Assembly: GCA_002393575.1 (NCBI GenBank)
Contig: DGSN01000001.1
Span: 4,545-23,535, forward strand
Direction: 5' to 3'
Source: Prevotellaceae bacterium UBA4361
GTDB taxonomy: Bacteria > Bacteroidota > Bacteroidia > Bacteroidales > Bacteroidaceae
Length of the DNA: 18,991 nucleotides
This document shows, piece by piece, positions 5,096 to 13,659 of the stretch. The position numbers were made by a program, and so were the translations under genes. Below the pieces are notes generated by a model, which did not search any database, was not told where the DNA came from, and saw nothing but the letters and a program-made list of their open reading frames with translations. How positions within the stretch are numbered: position 1 is the first letter of the stretch; each line of letters begins with the position of its first letter.

Positions 5096-7333
5096 TTAGA
5101 GTTTAATAGTGGTTTCCAGTTTGATGTCAGCAGAGGATGAACCAATGAGGAGGGTTGCTTCGCCTTGCTCGTAGTCCCATCCGTCGGTTTTTTCGTTCCA
5201 ATGACAGAGGTTTGCACGAGGAATGAGCATCTTCACGGTTTGTGACGCTCCCGCTTTGAGCTGAATGCGAGCAAAGCCTTTCAGTTCCTTCTGTGGACGT
5301 TGAACGGCAGAATGGATACGCGACACGTAGGCTTGTACCACTTCTTCGGCATCGCAGTTGCCAGTGTTCTTGAGGGTGAATTGCAATTCGATGTCGCCTT
5401 GACGAGTAGTCGATGTTGATAGTTTGGAATACTCGAAAGAGGCATAGCTGAGACCATGTCCGAATGGATACATGACTGAAATGTTTTTCGATTCGTACCA
5501 ACGATAGCCCACGAAAATGTCTTCTTCATAGGAAGCTACAGGACCCTGCGCGCTTTGTTCTCCTTTCTTTTTGTTGACCAAATCCACGAACACGTCACCA
5601 TTCTGCTGCGCTTGCTGCGGATAGACTCCGAGGCTGTAGGCAGGGTTGTCGTCGAGACGCATTGGTAGGGTGAAAGGGAGTTTTCCTGATGGTGATACTT
5701 TTCCTAAGAGCACATCGGCAAGGGCATTGCCTCCTTCGGAACCATTGAACCACGACATGAGTAGGGCTTTAGACAAAGGCTGGATGGAGCGCAAATCCAC
5801 TGCACCGCCCGATACGATAACAGTGAGCATGTTGGGATTGACAGCAGCCACTGCGGCAGCTACTTCGTCTTGACCCATTGGCAGGAGAATGGACTGGCGG
5901 TCGGAACCTTCGGTTTCTACTTCACGACCTGTGCCAGCAAAGAAGATGACCAAGTCGGCATTGCGAGCTGCTTCCACAGCCTCTGTCATGAGTTGGGTAT
6001 CTGCTTCGTGCCAAGGAGAAACGCGCTGAAAGCGTTGCTGTGCTTGGTAGTATGGATAGCCTGGAACATAGGTGATTTCTGCATCGTTGCCAATGGCACG
6101 TTTGAGTCCTTCGAGTGGAGTGATTTCGTAGAGAGCCTTAACGCCAGCACCTACACCGCCCTGTGCTTGATGGGCATCAGCCAATGCACCAATCACAGCA
6201 ATGCGACGGGTTTTTATGAGATTGATAGGCAGTGCATGGTCGGTATTTTTTAATAGGACGATGGAGCGTTTAGCCACTTCGTATGCTATGTGTTGCTGTT
6301 CGGGTTGGGAGGTGGTTTGCTGATTGGCTTTTTCAGCAGGGATAGGAGGAATGGCAAAGCGTACACGCAACAGTTCGCGAACTCGTTCATCCACTACTTC
6401 CTCACTAACAGCTCCCGAACGGAGGGAGTCGAGCAGAGCATCGCCAAGGAAACGCTGCCCAGGCATTTCCACATTGAGTCCTGCTTTGACGGCATCGACC
6501 GTACTGTGGGTTCCACCCCAATCGGAAATGACAATGCCACGGAATCCCCATTGCTTGCGGAGAATATGGTTTTCCAATTCATCGTTTTCGGAGCACCAGC
6601 GTCCGTTCACCTTGTTGTAGGCAGCCATCACTCCGAAGGCACCCGCTTCTTCCACTGCTTGCTGGAAGGGTAGGAGATAGACCTCGTGGAGAGCACGTTG
6701 CGAGATGCGGGCATCGACCGTGCCACGGAAAAGTTCCTGATTATTCACAGCATAATGCTTGAGGCACACAGCGACTTTGTTTTCCTGCACTCCCTTCGTA
6801 TAGGCAACGGCAAGGCGTGCGGCAAGCAGTGGGTCTTCGCTGAAATATTCGTAACTGCGTCCTCCGGTAGGAATACGCTGAATGTTGATGGCTGGACCGA
6901 GAATCATGTCCTTTCCTCTCAGACGCGCTTCTTTTGCCATCCCTTTGCCATAGTTGTAAGCATCGTCGATGCTCCATGTGGCAGCGAGTGCAGAACCTGT
7001 GGGGAAGAATGTGGCTGAGTCGGTGGTGAGTCCAGCGGAATTCCATCCGTGGGGCACCATTTCCTCTCGAATGCCAAAGGGTCCATCTGCATATTCCAAA
7101 TCGGCAATACCCAAGCGAGGGATACCTGCCGAAGAAAACATGTTCTTGCCATGCAGCATAGCCACTTTCTCTTCGAGCGTCATCGAACGGATGATACTCG
7201 TGATGGAATCCTCCCATTGCATGAGTGTGGCTTGCGAGATTGTAGTTTTCTTTACCCGACTGCCGACACAGGAGGAGAGGAAAAAGAGAAAAGTTAATAG
7301 TGAAAAGTGAAGTGCTAATTTTAGTTTACTCAT
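5096..7333 (-). CDS. Glycoside hydrolase family 3 lipoprotein (beta-glucosidase-like)
   Basis: 745 residues with a lipoprotein signal ending LSSC (Cys22). Layout: GH3 N-terminal barrel (about 40-325), with KHYAVNNQE (192-200) and the nucleophile Asp271 in ISDWGGTHS; GH3 C-terminal alpha/beta sandwich (about 355-590), with ETEGSDRQ (473-480) around the likely acid/base Glu475 and LPMGQ next; a short bridging segment; and a fibronectin-III-like domain (about 650-735) containing KNTGNCDAEEVVQAYVS and RPQKELKGF. The length and order match bacterial GH3 beta-glucosidases; some family members act on xylosides or other beta-linkages. Its likely role is releasing monosaccharides from imported oligosaccharides in the periplasm. 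The coding region starts MSKLK, as does the GH9 gene 11 bases downstream, and the two 5' ends look related. A terminator lies upstream, so GH3-GH9 may form their own transcript or depend on read-through. Confidence 0.93.
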   Translation of the reverse strand: MSKLKLALHFSLLTFLFFLSSCVGSRVKKTTISQATLMQWEDSITSIIRSMTLEEKVAMLHGKNMFSSAGIPRLGIADLEYADGPFGIREEMVPHGWNSAGLTTDSATFFPTGSALAATWSIDDAYNYGKGMAKEARLRGKDMILGPAINIQRIPTGGRSYEYFSEDPLLAARLAVAYTKGVQENKVAVCLKHYAVNNQELFRGTVDARISQRALHEVYLLPFQQAVEEAGAFGVMAAYNKVNGRWCSENDELENHILRKQWGFRGIVISDWGGTHSTVDAVKAGLNVEMPGQRFLGDALLDSLRSGAVSEEVVDERVRELLRVRFAIPPIPAEKANQQTTSQPEQQHIAYEVAKRSIVLLKNTDHALPINLIKTRRIAVIGALADAHQAQGGVGAGVKALYEITPLEGLKRAIGNDAEITYVPGYPYYQAQQRFQRVSPWHEADTQLMTEAVEAARNADLVIFFAGTGREVETEGSDRQSILLPMGQDEVAAAVAAVNPNMLTVIVSGGAVDLRSIQPLSKALLMSWFNGSEGGNALADVLLGKVSPSGKLPFTLPMRLDDNPAYSLGVYPQQAQQNGDVFVDLVNKKKGEQSAQGPVASYEEDIFVGYRWYESKNISVMYPFGHGLSYASFEYSKLSTSTTRQGDIELQFTLKNTGNCDAEEVVQAYVSRIHSAVQRPQKELKGFARIQLKAGASQTVKMLIPRANLCHWNEKTDGWDYEQGEATLLIGSSSADIKLETTIKL
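7274..7312 (-). repeat. TTTTCACT-type word repeat encoding the GH3 signal peptide core
   Basis: On the - strand the GH3 signal peptide (HFSLLTFLFFLSS) is encoded by CTTCACTTTTCACTATTAAC and then TTTTCTCTTTTTCCTCTCCTCC. These are the same words as in the GH9 signal region at 4984-5043, but without the conserved head. The bases just outside the start codons of the two genes (AAATCAG then ATGAG) also match. Confidence 0.5.
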
Positions 7334-7384
7334 AGGTGTTCTGATTTAATGCGATGTAATTTGTAACTTACAATTGGTATTTAG

Positions 7385-7417
7385 TCCTTTGTACTTTTCC
7401 TTTGTACTTTGTCCTTG
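7385..7417. repeat. TCCTTTGTACTT short direct repeat in the SGBP-GH3 gap
   Basis: TCCTTTGTACTT occurs at 7385-7396 and again at 7398-7409, followed by a partial third word, TTGTCCTTG. It lies in the 222-base gap between the glycan-binding lipoprotein and GH3, together with the terminator at 7428-7468 and a 13-base odd palindrome TTGTAACTTACAA at 7361-7373. No gene is visible in this gap and no clear TAnnTTTG promoter is seen on the - strand. Confidence 0.55.
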
Positions 7418-7427
7418 TGGATTCTTC

Positions 7428-7468
7428 AAAAACGTCTATTCCAGTATCTATCACAGACACTGGAATAG
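7428..7468 (-). terminator. Intrinsic terminator after the glycan-binding lipoprotein
   Basis: On the - strand the arms CTATTCCAGTGTCT (7468-7455) and AGATACTGGAATAG (7449-7436) form a 14-bp stem with one G-U pair and a 5-base loop. ACG and five T (7432-7428) follow. On the + strand the same position is an A-C mismatch, so the structure fits leftward transcription better. It sits 88 bases past the stop of the 9074-7557 gene and before GH3, separating the binding/transport genes from the hydrolase genes. Confidence 0.85.
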
Positions 7469-7556
7469 AAAAAATACATAAGTGTATCAAACTAATATAG
7501 AATCCGTTTTGTTATGTAGAGGAGGACAAACGCAGAGGCTTGTCCTCCATTAGGAA

Positions 7557-9074
7557 CTACTCAATGAAGTAGAGTTCCAGCAGTGTGTATCCAGAACCTG
7601 TGAAGAGCAGATGCTTATCGTCGAGAGTACCGACTATTGGGTCATCACCGAAGTTGATTTCAATGTAGAATGTTCCGTCGCCATTGTCAATTATTCGGTC
7701 TGACATGTTGTTAGGAGAGATGTCGTTATCAGCTCCCATCCACTGGGTATCCCACCATCCGTTGGTGATACGGATCTGATACCAATCTGCATCTGGCCTA
7801 CACAATGCATAGAAGGTGCCGGTCTTGATTATTGTCCAAACGTCTTCTGGGAACGTAGCAACACACTCGTTGTTGCCATCGTGTCCGTCAAGAGCGAATC
7901 GGCAGTTGACATTGCCCCAGTCGATAGTGCCTTTCACGCCATCGTTCTTCCAGAAAGTATTCTTGACGTCACCTGATGGTTCATCACCTTCTATCCAAAC
8001 TTCCTCTTCGAAATAGATTTCCAGCAGTGTGTATCCAGAACCTGTGAAGAGCAAGTGCTTTTCGTCGAGAGTACCAACTATTGGGTCATCGCCGAAGTTG
8101 ATTTCAATGTAGAATGTTCCGTCACCATTGTCAATCATTCGGTCTGCCATGTTGTTAGGAGAGATGTCGTTATCAGCTCCCATCCACTGGGTATCCCACC
8201 ATCCGTTGGTGATACGTATCTGATACCAATCTGCATCTGGCCTACACAATGCATAGAAGGTGCCGGTCTTCATTTTCTCCCAAACATCTTCAGGGAAAGT
8301 AGCCACGCACTCATTGTTGCCATCGTGTCCGTCCATAGCGAATCGGCAGTTGACGTTACCCCAGTCGATAGTGCCTTTCACGCCATCGTTCTTCCAGATA
8401 ATGGTCTTCTGAATCTCGAAGTGACCGCCGTTGGAAGCTTGCTCGTAAGTGAGCTCAGGCATAGGGAAGCGCTGTCCGTCGTAGGTGTGGACATAGCCCA
8501 CGAAAGTGCCTTCGTAGATGTTCTTTGGTGGAATACGGAAAACGACGGTGCTTGTACCCTTGCGATAGAAGTCCTTTTGGTCGATGAACTGGATTTCGCC
8601 TTCTGCATCGAGTAATTCTACCTTATTGATGAATTCCAGGTCAGTACCGTACACTGTGATGAGATCACCACCAGTAACGGTTTCTCCTTCCTGCTGGGAG
8701 AATCCCGACACTACAGTACGACCAACCGTCAAAGCCTGAGGTGATTCTGTTTGGTTGTCAGCAGTGCGTACCACGATCTTGCCACCCTCTTGAGAAATGC
8801 CCGCAGGAGCGTTGACACGAATCATGTGGTCGCTGACCGTCTCGAAAGAGGTGACTTTCACGCCACCAGGAAATTCTATTTCGTTGACGCCATTAAATCC
8901 CGAGCCATTGATGGTGATGGGCTGATTGGTGACTACCTTGGTAGGGAAGAACACTTTGATGCCCAGTCCGACATTGGCGGAACCGTTTAAGTCGTCGTCA
9001 GAGCAGGCTGTAAAGGCGGCAGTGAGTAGAACCACCGCAAGCAGCGAGCCTAAACATTTGATGATATGCTTCAT
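7557..9074 (-). CDS. Surface glycan-binding lipoprotein: two IPT/TIG domains plus duplicated C-terminal binding module
   Basis: 505 residues. The lipoprotein signal ends FTAC (Cys24), followed by SDDD, an acidic stretch of the kind that directs lipoproteins to the cell surface in Bacteroidetes. IPT/TIG-like beta-sandwich 1 is about 38-118 (ITINGSGFNGVNEIEFPGG) and IPT 2 about 120-212 (GDLITVYGTDLEFINKVEL). Then two modules of about 126 residues begin at Trp227 and Trp375, each starting WKNDGVKGTIDWGNVNCRFA and ending with GSGYTLLE(I/L)YF. Both are rich in Trp and Tyr (DWYQIRITNGWWDTQW), as expected of a carbohydrate-binding face. This is the architecture of the SGBP/SusE-position proteins that bind polysaccharide next to SusC/SusD. 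It lies 31 bases after SusD2, so it is in the same operon, and a terminator follows. The binding role is inferred from architecture and position. Confidence 0.85.
   Translation of the reverse strand: MKHIIKCLGSLLAVVLLTAAFTACSDDDLNGSANVGLGIKVFFPTKVVTNQPITINGSGFNGVNEIEFPGGVKVTSFETVSDHMIRVNAPAGISQEGGKIVVRTADNQTESPQALTVGRTVVSGFSQQEGETVTGGDLITVYGTDLEFINKVELLDAEGEIQFIDQKDFYRKGTSTVVFRIPPKNIYEGTFVGYVHTYDGQRFPMPELTYEQASNGGHFEIQKTIIWKNDGVKGTIDWGNVNCRFAMDGHDGNNECVATFPEDVWEKMKTGTFYALCRPDADWYQIRITNGWWDTQWMGADNDISPNNMADRMIDNGDGTFYIEINFGDDPIVGTLDEKHLLFTGSGYTLLEIYFEEEVWIEGDEPSGDVKNTFWKNDGVKGTIDWGNVNCRFALDGHDGNNECVATFPEDVWTIIKTGTFYALCRPDADWYQIRITNGWWDTQWMGADNDISPNNMSDRIIDNGDGTFYIEINFGDDPIVGTLDDKHLLFTGSGYTLLELYFIE
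7577..7954 (-). repeat. Tandem duplication in the glycan-binding protein gene, downstream copy (C-terminal module)
   Basis: This 378-base copy matches 8021-8398 with no indel and about 24 differences by hand count, roughly 94% identity. The offset between copies is exactly 444 bases (148 codons). Most differences cluster around 7830-7880; long stretches are identical. It encodes the last module of the protein. Confidence 0.9.
8021..8398 (-). repeat. Tandem duplication in the glycan-binding protein gene, upstream copy (first module)
   Basis: Partner of 7577-7954. The 66 bases between the copies (7955-8020) encode an acidic linker with IEGDEPSGD. The linker is not present before the first copy, so the duplicated unit is the binding module itself. 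Confidence 0.9.
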
Positions 9075-9105
9075 AATTCTTCAGTTTTTTACGTTTTACT
9101 CTGTT

Positions 9106-10809
9106 TTACCATCCTGGATTCTGAACGAGATGGGAATTCTTCTTCAGTTCCGACTGTGGAATTGGGTAGAAGTAGTACTTGTCATCCCACTGGCGTGAAA
9201 CGTTGGAGCGTGTGAGCATGAGATTGCTGCTGAGGGTAGCTACCTGAATGTTCTTAAAATACTGTGCACCCTTCTTCCAGCGGCGTACATCCCAGAAACG
9301 ATGGTTCTCGAAAGCCAACTCCACGAGGCGTTCACGCTCATAGCGCTTCACCCATGCTTCACCATCCTCAGTAAATTCTGGCATCTGTATGTCTTCGCGA
9401 TTGCGCAAAACGTTGATGGCCTCGTTAGCTGTCATGCCATAGGTGGCATCGTTTGCACTGCCTGTGGCATTGTAAACAGCTTCAGCATAGTCGAGGTAGA
9501 ACTCAGCCAAGCGGAAGATAATCCACGTGTGACGACGAGTCACCTGATTGTCGGCTGTGGTGACACAGGAACCATCAACCAGCTTGCGGAGATAGTAGCC
9601 CGTAGGGGTAGAACCATACTTAGGAGCACCATTGAATCCACCGACAAAGGTTTCGATGATTTTCTTCTGCGAACCATTGGTTGGCCATTCGTCGCCGTTC
9701 TTCACTACGGTCAACGCAAAGCGTGGGTCGAGTCCTTCGTATGGGTCCACCTCGTTGAGGTTGATGCTGCCAGGGTAGCGTTCGGCGAAAGTCTCGCCAT
9801 TGTCCTGATACTCATACTGGTCGATGAAGCTCTGAGTAGGGCAATTGCCCGAGGAAGCATTCTCAACACCGATAGGGTAGTTGGCCATTTCGAAGCTGTT
9901 GCTTTCGCCACGTCCGAGACCGAAGATGATTTCCTTGTTGAAGAAAGCATCGTTTCCCCACAGAGAAGCATACGTTCCGAGCTTCAGTCCCCATACGGAG
10001 GCGTTGTCGAGGATATACTTGCAAGCCTCTGCAGCCTTTTGCCACTTGGCCTTGTCGTTGGTTGGGTTGTGGAGCGGAGAAGCTGCATAGAGCAACGTGC
10101 GAGCTTTGAGAGCAAATGCAGCGATGCGTGTAGCGCGTCCCACTTCTGCATTGACTTCCGTATTGTAGTCAGTAGGAAGATAAGGAGCAACGGCATCGCA
10201 CTCATCGACGATGAACTTCACAATCTGGTCGGCTGGTGTGCGTTCCATATTGTTTGCCTGACCATTGGTGAGAGTAGTCGTTACAAGTGGTACATCGCCG
10301 TAGGTCTTGAACAGCTCGAAATAGAAGTATGCACGGAGGAAGCGCAACTCGTAAGGGAACAGTTCCATTTGCTGAATCCAGTTCTGGTAGTCGCTGTTGT
10401 ACTTCCAATCGGAAATGTCGGTCTGGTCAATCTTTTCCAGATACATGTTGGCGTCAGCAATAGCTGTATATGACTTGGTCCATGTGTTGGAATAAGGGTT
10501 GGCTGGACTCCATCCGCCATTCACATAGTTGTTGATGGCTCCCGTAGCGAGTGCATACTGAGCCTCGTCGGTGGCACCAGCGAGGAAGTAGGCACTGTTG
10601 GATTCGAATTCATTATTATATAGCTGAGCATAGACATCGAACACGAGGTTCTTGATGCCATCGCCGAAATAGTTGTATGTCCACTCCTCGTTGCGGTTCG
10701 TCGCCTCGGTGTAGTCGAGGTCGGCACACGACGTGAAGAGGAAAGAGGAAAGAGGAAGAAGAAGGGAGAACACTCCTGCCACTACCTTTGTATATTTTTT
10801 AGTTGTCAT
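9106..10809 (-). CDS. susD: SusD/RagB family outer-membrane glycan-binding lipoprotein (second pair)
   Basis: 567 residues. The lipoprotein signal ends FTSC (Cys28). SusD hallmarks are a TPR-rich helical fold with ELRFLRAYFYFELFKTYGDV (154-173), FRLAEFYLDYAEAVYN and INVLRNRE in the second half, RERLVELAFENHRFWDVRRW, and the typical C-terminal end QNPGW. SusD proteins sit as a lid on their SusC partner and pass oligosaccharides into it. The gene starts 34 bases after SusC2 and is followed 31 bases later by the glycan-binding lipoprotein. The ATG is preceded by a TTGAAAAATCGAAG leader nearly identical to that of susC2. Its length is normal for the family. Glycan specificity cannot be read from the sequence. 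Confidence 0.93.
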   Translation of the reverse strand: MTTKKYTKVVAGVFSLLLPLSSFLFTSCADLDYTEATNRNEEWTYNYFGDGIKNLVFDVYAQLYNNEFESNSAYFLAGATDEAQYALATGAINNYVNGGWSPANPYSNTWTKSYTAIADANMYLEKIDQTDISDWKYNSDYQNWIQQMELFPYELRFLRAYFYFELFKTYGDVPLVTTTLTNGQANNMERTPADQIVKFIVDECDAVAPYLPTDYNTEVNAEVGRATRIAAFALKARTLLYAASPLHNPTNDKAKWQKAAEACKYILDNASVWGLKLGTYASLWGNDAFFNKEIIFGLGRGESNSFEMANYPIGVENASSGNCPTQSFIDQYEYQDNGETFAERYPGSINLNEVDPYEGLDPRFALTVVKNGDEWPTNGSQKKIIETFVGGFNGAPKYGSTPTGYYLRKLVDGSCVTTADNQVTRRHTWIIFRLAEFYLDYAEAVYNATGSANDATYGMTANEAINVLRNREDIQMPEFTEDGEAWVKRYERERLVELAFENHRFWDVRRWKKGAQYFKNIQVATLSSNLMLTRSNVSRQWDDKYYFYPIPQSELKKNSHLVQNPGW

Positions 10810-10826
10810 AATCTTCGATTTTTCAA
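10810..10826 (-). promoter_or_regulatory. Translation-initiation leader of susD2, shared with susC2
   Basis: On the - strand, TTGAAAAATCGAAGATT directly precedes the ATG at 10809. The same 17 positions before the susC2 ATG (13647-13631) read TTGAAAAATTGAAGGTT, 15 of 17 identical. The GAAG core 3-6 bases before the ATG is the only purine-rich element in a ribosome-binding position. The glycan-binding protein gene has a similar CTGAAGAATT before its ATG. Confidence 0.45.
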
Positions 10827-10843
10827 TTATTCAATCTTCTATA

Positions 10844-13630
10844 TCAGAAAGTCACGGAGAGACCAACGTTCACACTCTTCATCACAGGGTAGCCCGTGTT
10901 GAGATTCTCTGCATCCATAGCATCGATATTGTCGAAGGAAAGGAGGTTCTGTCCCTGGACGAAGATCTTGGCTCCCGACACCTTGAGCGGCTCGATGACC
11001 TTGGCAGGCAACTTATAGTAGAGTTCGCAGTCGCGGAGCTTGAGCCAGCTGATGTTTTGATACCAGATGGTGGAGTTCTGAGCGTTGTTTGCCACGTTCT
11101 CGGTCGAGAGGCGTGGATAGAGTGCATTGGCTCCTGCTATGTCGAAACAGTTCTTATAGTATTCCTGAGAGAGGTTGCGGTTGTCGGAGAGTGCTCCCCA
11201 GACACCATCCACATAACGGAGGTTCTTCACCTGATGAGCTGCTCCCTGGAAAGTGGCGTTGATACCAAAGCCCTTGTACTCTGCTCCGAGGGAGAAGGCA
11301 TAGTTGAGTGCAGGGAAGGCGTTGCCATAGTCCTGAGCCACGTAGTCGTTTTCGTTGATGACATTATCACCGTTGACATCCTTATACTTGATGTCGCCCA
11401 CCTTCACCTGTCCGAACTGCTGAATAGGACTGTTGTCGATTTCGTCCTGGCTCTGGAAGAAGCCCAAGGCGATGAGTCCGCGTTCTGCATCGGCAGGACC
11501 GTCGATGACGGAAAGGTTAGGATAAGCAGGAGTTTCAATCCATTCCAGAATCTTGCTCTTCACTGCCGAGATGGAAGCGCCAGCATTCAGGTTCAGGCCA
11601 TTTGCGAGCGTCTTGGCATAGCGCAGACCGAGTTCGAAACCGTAGCTTGCCACGCGTCCCTTGTCGTCGTAGGATGACTGAATACCCACCACGTCGGAGT
11701 TGAGCGAACGAGCGTTGACGAGGATGTTGCGACGTTGCTGATAGAAGAAGTCGAGAGTGACATCGAGTGCATTAGCTATCCGCAGGTCGGTACCGATGTT
11801 TGCCTTATAGGCTGTTTCCTGAGCAAAGTCCTTGGTAGGGAACTGAGTCAGGAAGGCACCCCAAGAAGACTGGAAGTTGTTGCCATACCAGAACTGTCCG
11901 TGGGAAGCATCCCATGCTTCCAGCCAAAGGCCTGCTTCAGGCACATAGTCCGTGTGCTGAATACCTCCCGAAAGGCGAACCTTTCCATAGTTGAGGAAGG
12001 AACTTTCTGGCTGGTTGATATAGATGTAGCCGAGACCCATCGTTGGCGAGAATGCCCACTTTGCAGGATAGCTGCGGTTGGAACCGTTGGCAGCCAGTAC
12101 AACGTCCGCCATCAAGCGGTTAGCGTGGTCGTAGTGCATAGCCAACTGCCAGTTCGCACGATACCAAGTGTTGTGGCGACCATCGCGAATCTCGCTTTTC
12201 ATATTGTAGTTGGCATTGGCAGCGAGGTTGTCGCCGTTTTCCAACTGGATGCCATACTTCAGACCTGTGTTGAAGGTAGCGATGCGCCACTGTGAAGCAA
12301 CCCAGTTGTTAAACACGAGCTTGTCCTCTACCGTACCCATCACTGTCTCCTGCATCTTGCCGCTGGCATCGTAGTAGTTCCAGCCATACTGATAACCCTT
12401 CGAACGGGTTTCAATCGTGTTGGAAGCGTTGTCGTAAGAAGCGCCAATGTAGAACTTCAGACCCTTGGTGATGATGTCGAGGTCTTGCTCCAATGTCATG
12501 TTGGCCCAAATCTGACGCTGGTGAGTCTTCATGAAACCAGCACCCTGTGACTTGGCAAGGAGGTTGAAGTCGCCGTAAGTCTGGCTACCACCCCAAACAC
12601 CATTCGCTGTGCGGATTGGGAATGCCAATGCAGGAACCTTGTAGAGATGCCACCAAGCATCGTTTGAATCCACATTAGGCACACCGTTTGTCTCCATCAG
12701 GATACCGAGGATGTTGGCACTCACTCTGGTTGTGTTGCTCACCTCGAAATCGAGGTTGGCACGGATGTTTGCCTTTGAATACTTCAGCTGCGAAGTCCAG
12801 TCATCCTGCTTAGGATTCTTATAAAGACCGCGGGCATCGGTGTAGTCGAGGTGAGTGTAGTACTGCACCTTGTCTGTGCCACCATAGAAGGAAAGGAATG
12901 CATTAGTCTCATGAGCCGTGTTCTTGAACACTTCCTTCTTCCAATTCACGTTAGGATAAACGAACGGGTCGCTTCCGTCGGCGAATTTCTGCAATTCAGC
13001 GTCCGAATAGGCTGCACCCAAACCATCGTTCACACGAGCACGATTCAGCGCGTTAGCATAGTCGTAGGCACTGACCATGTCTGCCATCTTAGGATCGAAC
13101 TGGAACTTGTGAGAAGCACCCACCTTGAAATGGTTCTTGCCATCCTTGTTGCCGTGCTTGGTCTTCACGAGCAGCACACCGTTTATGGCTTCGTGTCCGT
13201 AGAGAGCCACAGCAGCGGCATCTTTCAGAACGGTCACACTTTCCACTTCTTCCACGGTGAGACGGTCGATAGGGCGTTCCACACCATCCACGAGAATCAG
13301 AATGTCTCTCTCGCCAGTCGTTTGGACACCACGGATGTTAAACGTTGCGCCACGACCTTCCTCACCCTTGAAGCCAGTGTTCTGGTAGGCATTCAGGCCA
13401 GGGAGCTTGCCATAGAGTGCATCTGCCAGGCTGATGGCTGATGTGCGGCGCAGCTCTTCAGCAGTGATGGTAGTAGTGGCAGCTGTTGTGAGGAATTCTG
13501 ACTGCTCCACACCATAGCCCAAATCTACCTTCTGCGACGCTTTGTCGCTCAGCGTCACTTGGGCATGAACCGCCGTTGGGACACTGCAAAATACCGCAAA
13601 GGTATATATTAATATGTTTCTTATTTTCAT
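10844..13630 (-). CDS. susC: SusC/RagA family TonB-dependent outer-membrane transporter, short form (second pair)
   Basis: 928 residues from the ATG at 13630. An upstream TTG at 13639 is in frame, but the GAAGGTT leader fits the ATG better. Signal peptide 1-23 ends VHA. There is no carboxypeptidase-regulatory-like N-terminal domain. The mature protein goes almost directly to a TonB-box-like KVDLGYG (34-40) and the plug (about 50-160: LADALYGKLPGL, FNIRGVQTTG, ILILVDGVERP, VTVLKDAAAVALYGHEAINGVLLVKTK). The outer-membrane barrel follows, containing DVNGDNVINENDY and ending in the C-terminal beta-signal VNVGLSVTF. SusC proteins import oligosaccharides using TonB-ExbBD energy. It starts 29 bases after the SusD1 stop and is followed by its own SusD2. 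The short N-terminus sets it apart from SusC1 and may mean different TonB control. Confidence 0.93.
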   Translation of the reverse strand: MKIRNILIYTFAVFCSVPTAVHAQVTLSDKASQKVDLGYGVEQSEFLTTAATTTITAEELRRTSAISLADALYGKLPGLNAYQNTGFKGEEGRGATFNIRGVQTTGERDILILVDGVERPIDRLTVEEVESVTVLKDAAAVALYGHEAINGVLLVKTKHGNKDGKNHFKVGASHKFQFDPKMADMVSAYDYANALNRARVNDGLGAAYSDAELQKFADGSDPFVYPNVNWKKEVFKNTAHETNAFLSFYGGTDKVQYYTHLDYTDARGLYKNPKQDDWTSQLKYSKANIRANLDFEVSNTTRVSANILGILMETNGVPNVDSNDAWWHLYKVPALAFPIRTANGVWGGSQTYGDFNLLAKSQGAGFMKTHQRQIWANMTLEQDLDIITKGLKFYIGASYDNASNTIETRSKGYQYGWNYYDASGKMQETVMGTVEDKLVFNNWVASQWRIATFNTGLKYGIQLENGDNLAANANYNMKSEIRDGRHNTWYRANWQLAMHYDHANRLMADVVLAANGSNRSYPAKWAFSPTMGLGYIYINQPESSFLNYGKVRLSGGIQHTDYVPEAGLWLEAWDASHGQFWYGNNFQSSWGAFLTQFPTKDFAQETAYKANIGTDLRIANALDVTLDFFYQQRRNILVNARSLNSDVVGIQSSYDDKGRVASYGFELGLRYAKTLANGLNLNAGASISAVKSKILEWIETPAYPNLSVIDGPADAERGLIALGFFQSQDEIDNSPIQQFGQVKVGDIKYKDVNGDNVINENDYVAQDYGNAFPALNYAFSLGAEYKGFGINATFQGAAHQVKNLRYVDGVWGALSDNRNLSQEYYKNCFDIAGANALYPRLSTENVANNAQNSTIWYQNISWLKLRDCELYYKLPAKVIEPLKVSGAKIFVQGQNLLSFDNIDAMDAENLNTGYPVMKSVNVGLSVTF

Positions 13631-13659
13631 AACCTTCAATTTTTCAAATTGTTAAAGAA

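Noticed and set aside
7361..7373. 13-base odd palindrome TTGTAACTTACAA as an operator for GH3
   Set aside because: It is short, A/T-rich and in a region full of similar words. Chance or repeat origin is as likely.
9301..10473. A 390-codon + strand open frame
   Set aside because: It is antisense to SusD2, with no recognisable motif or plausible signal. It is a shadow of codon bias.
10733..11677. A 314-codon + strand open frame
   Set aside because: It is antisense to SusC2 and the start of SusD2. The SusC/SusD motifs on the other strand are unambiguous.
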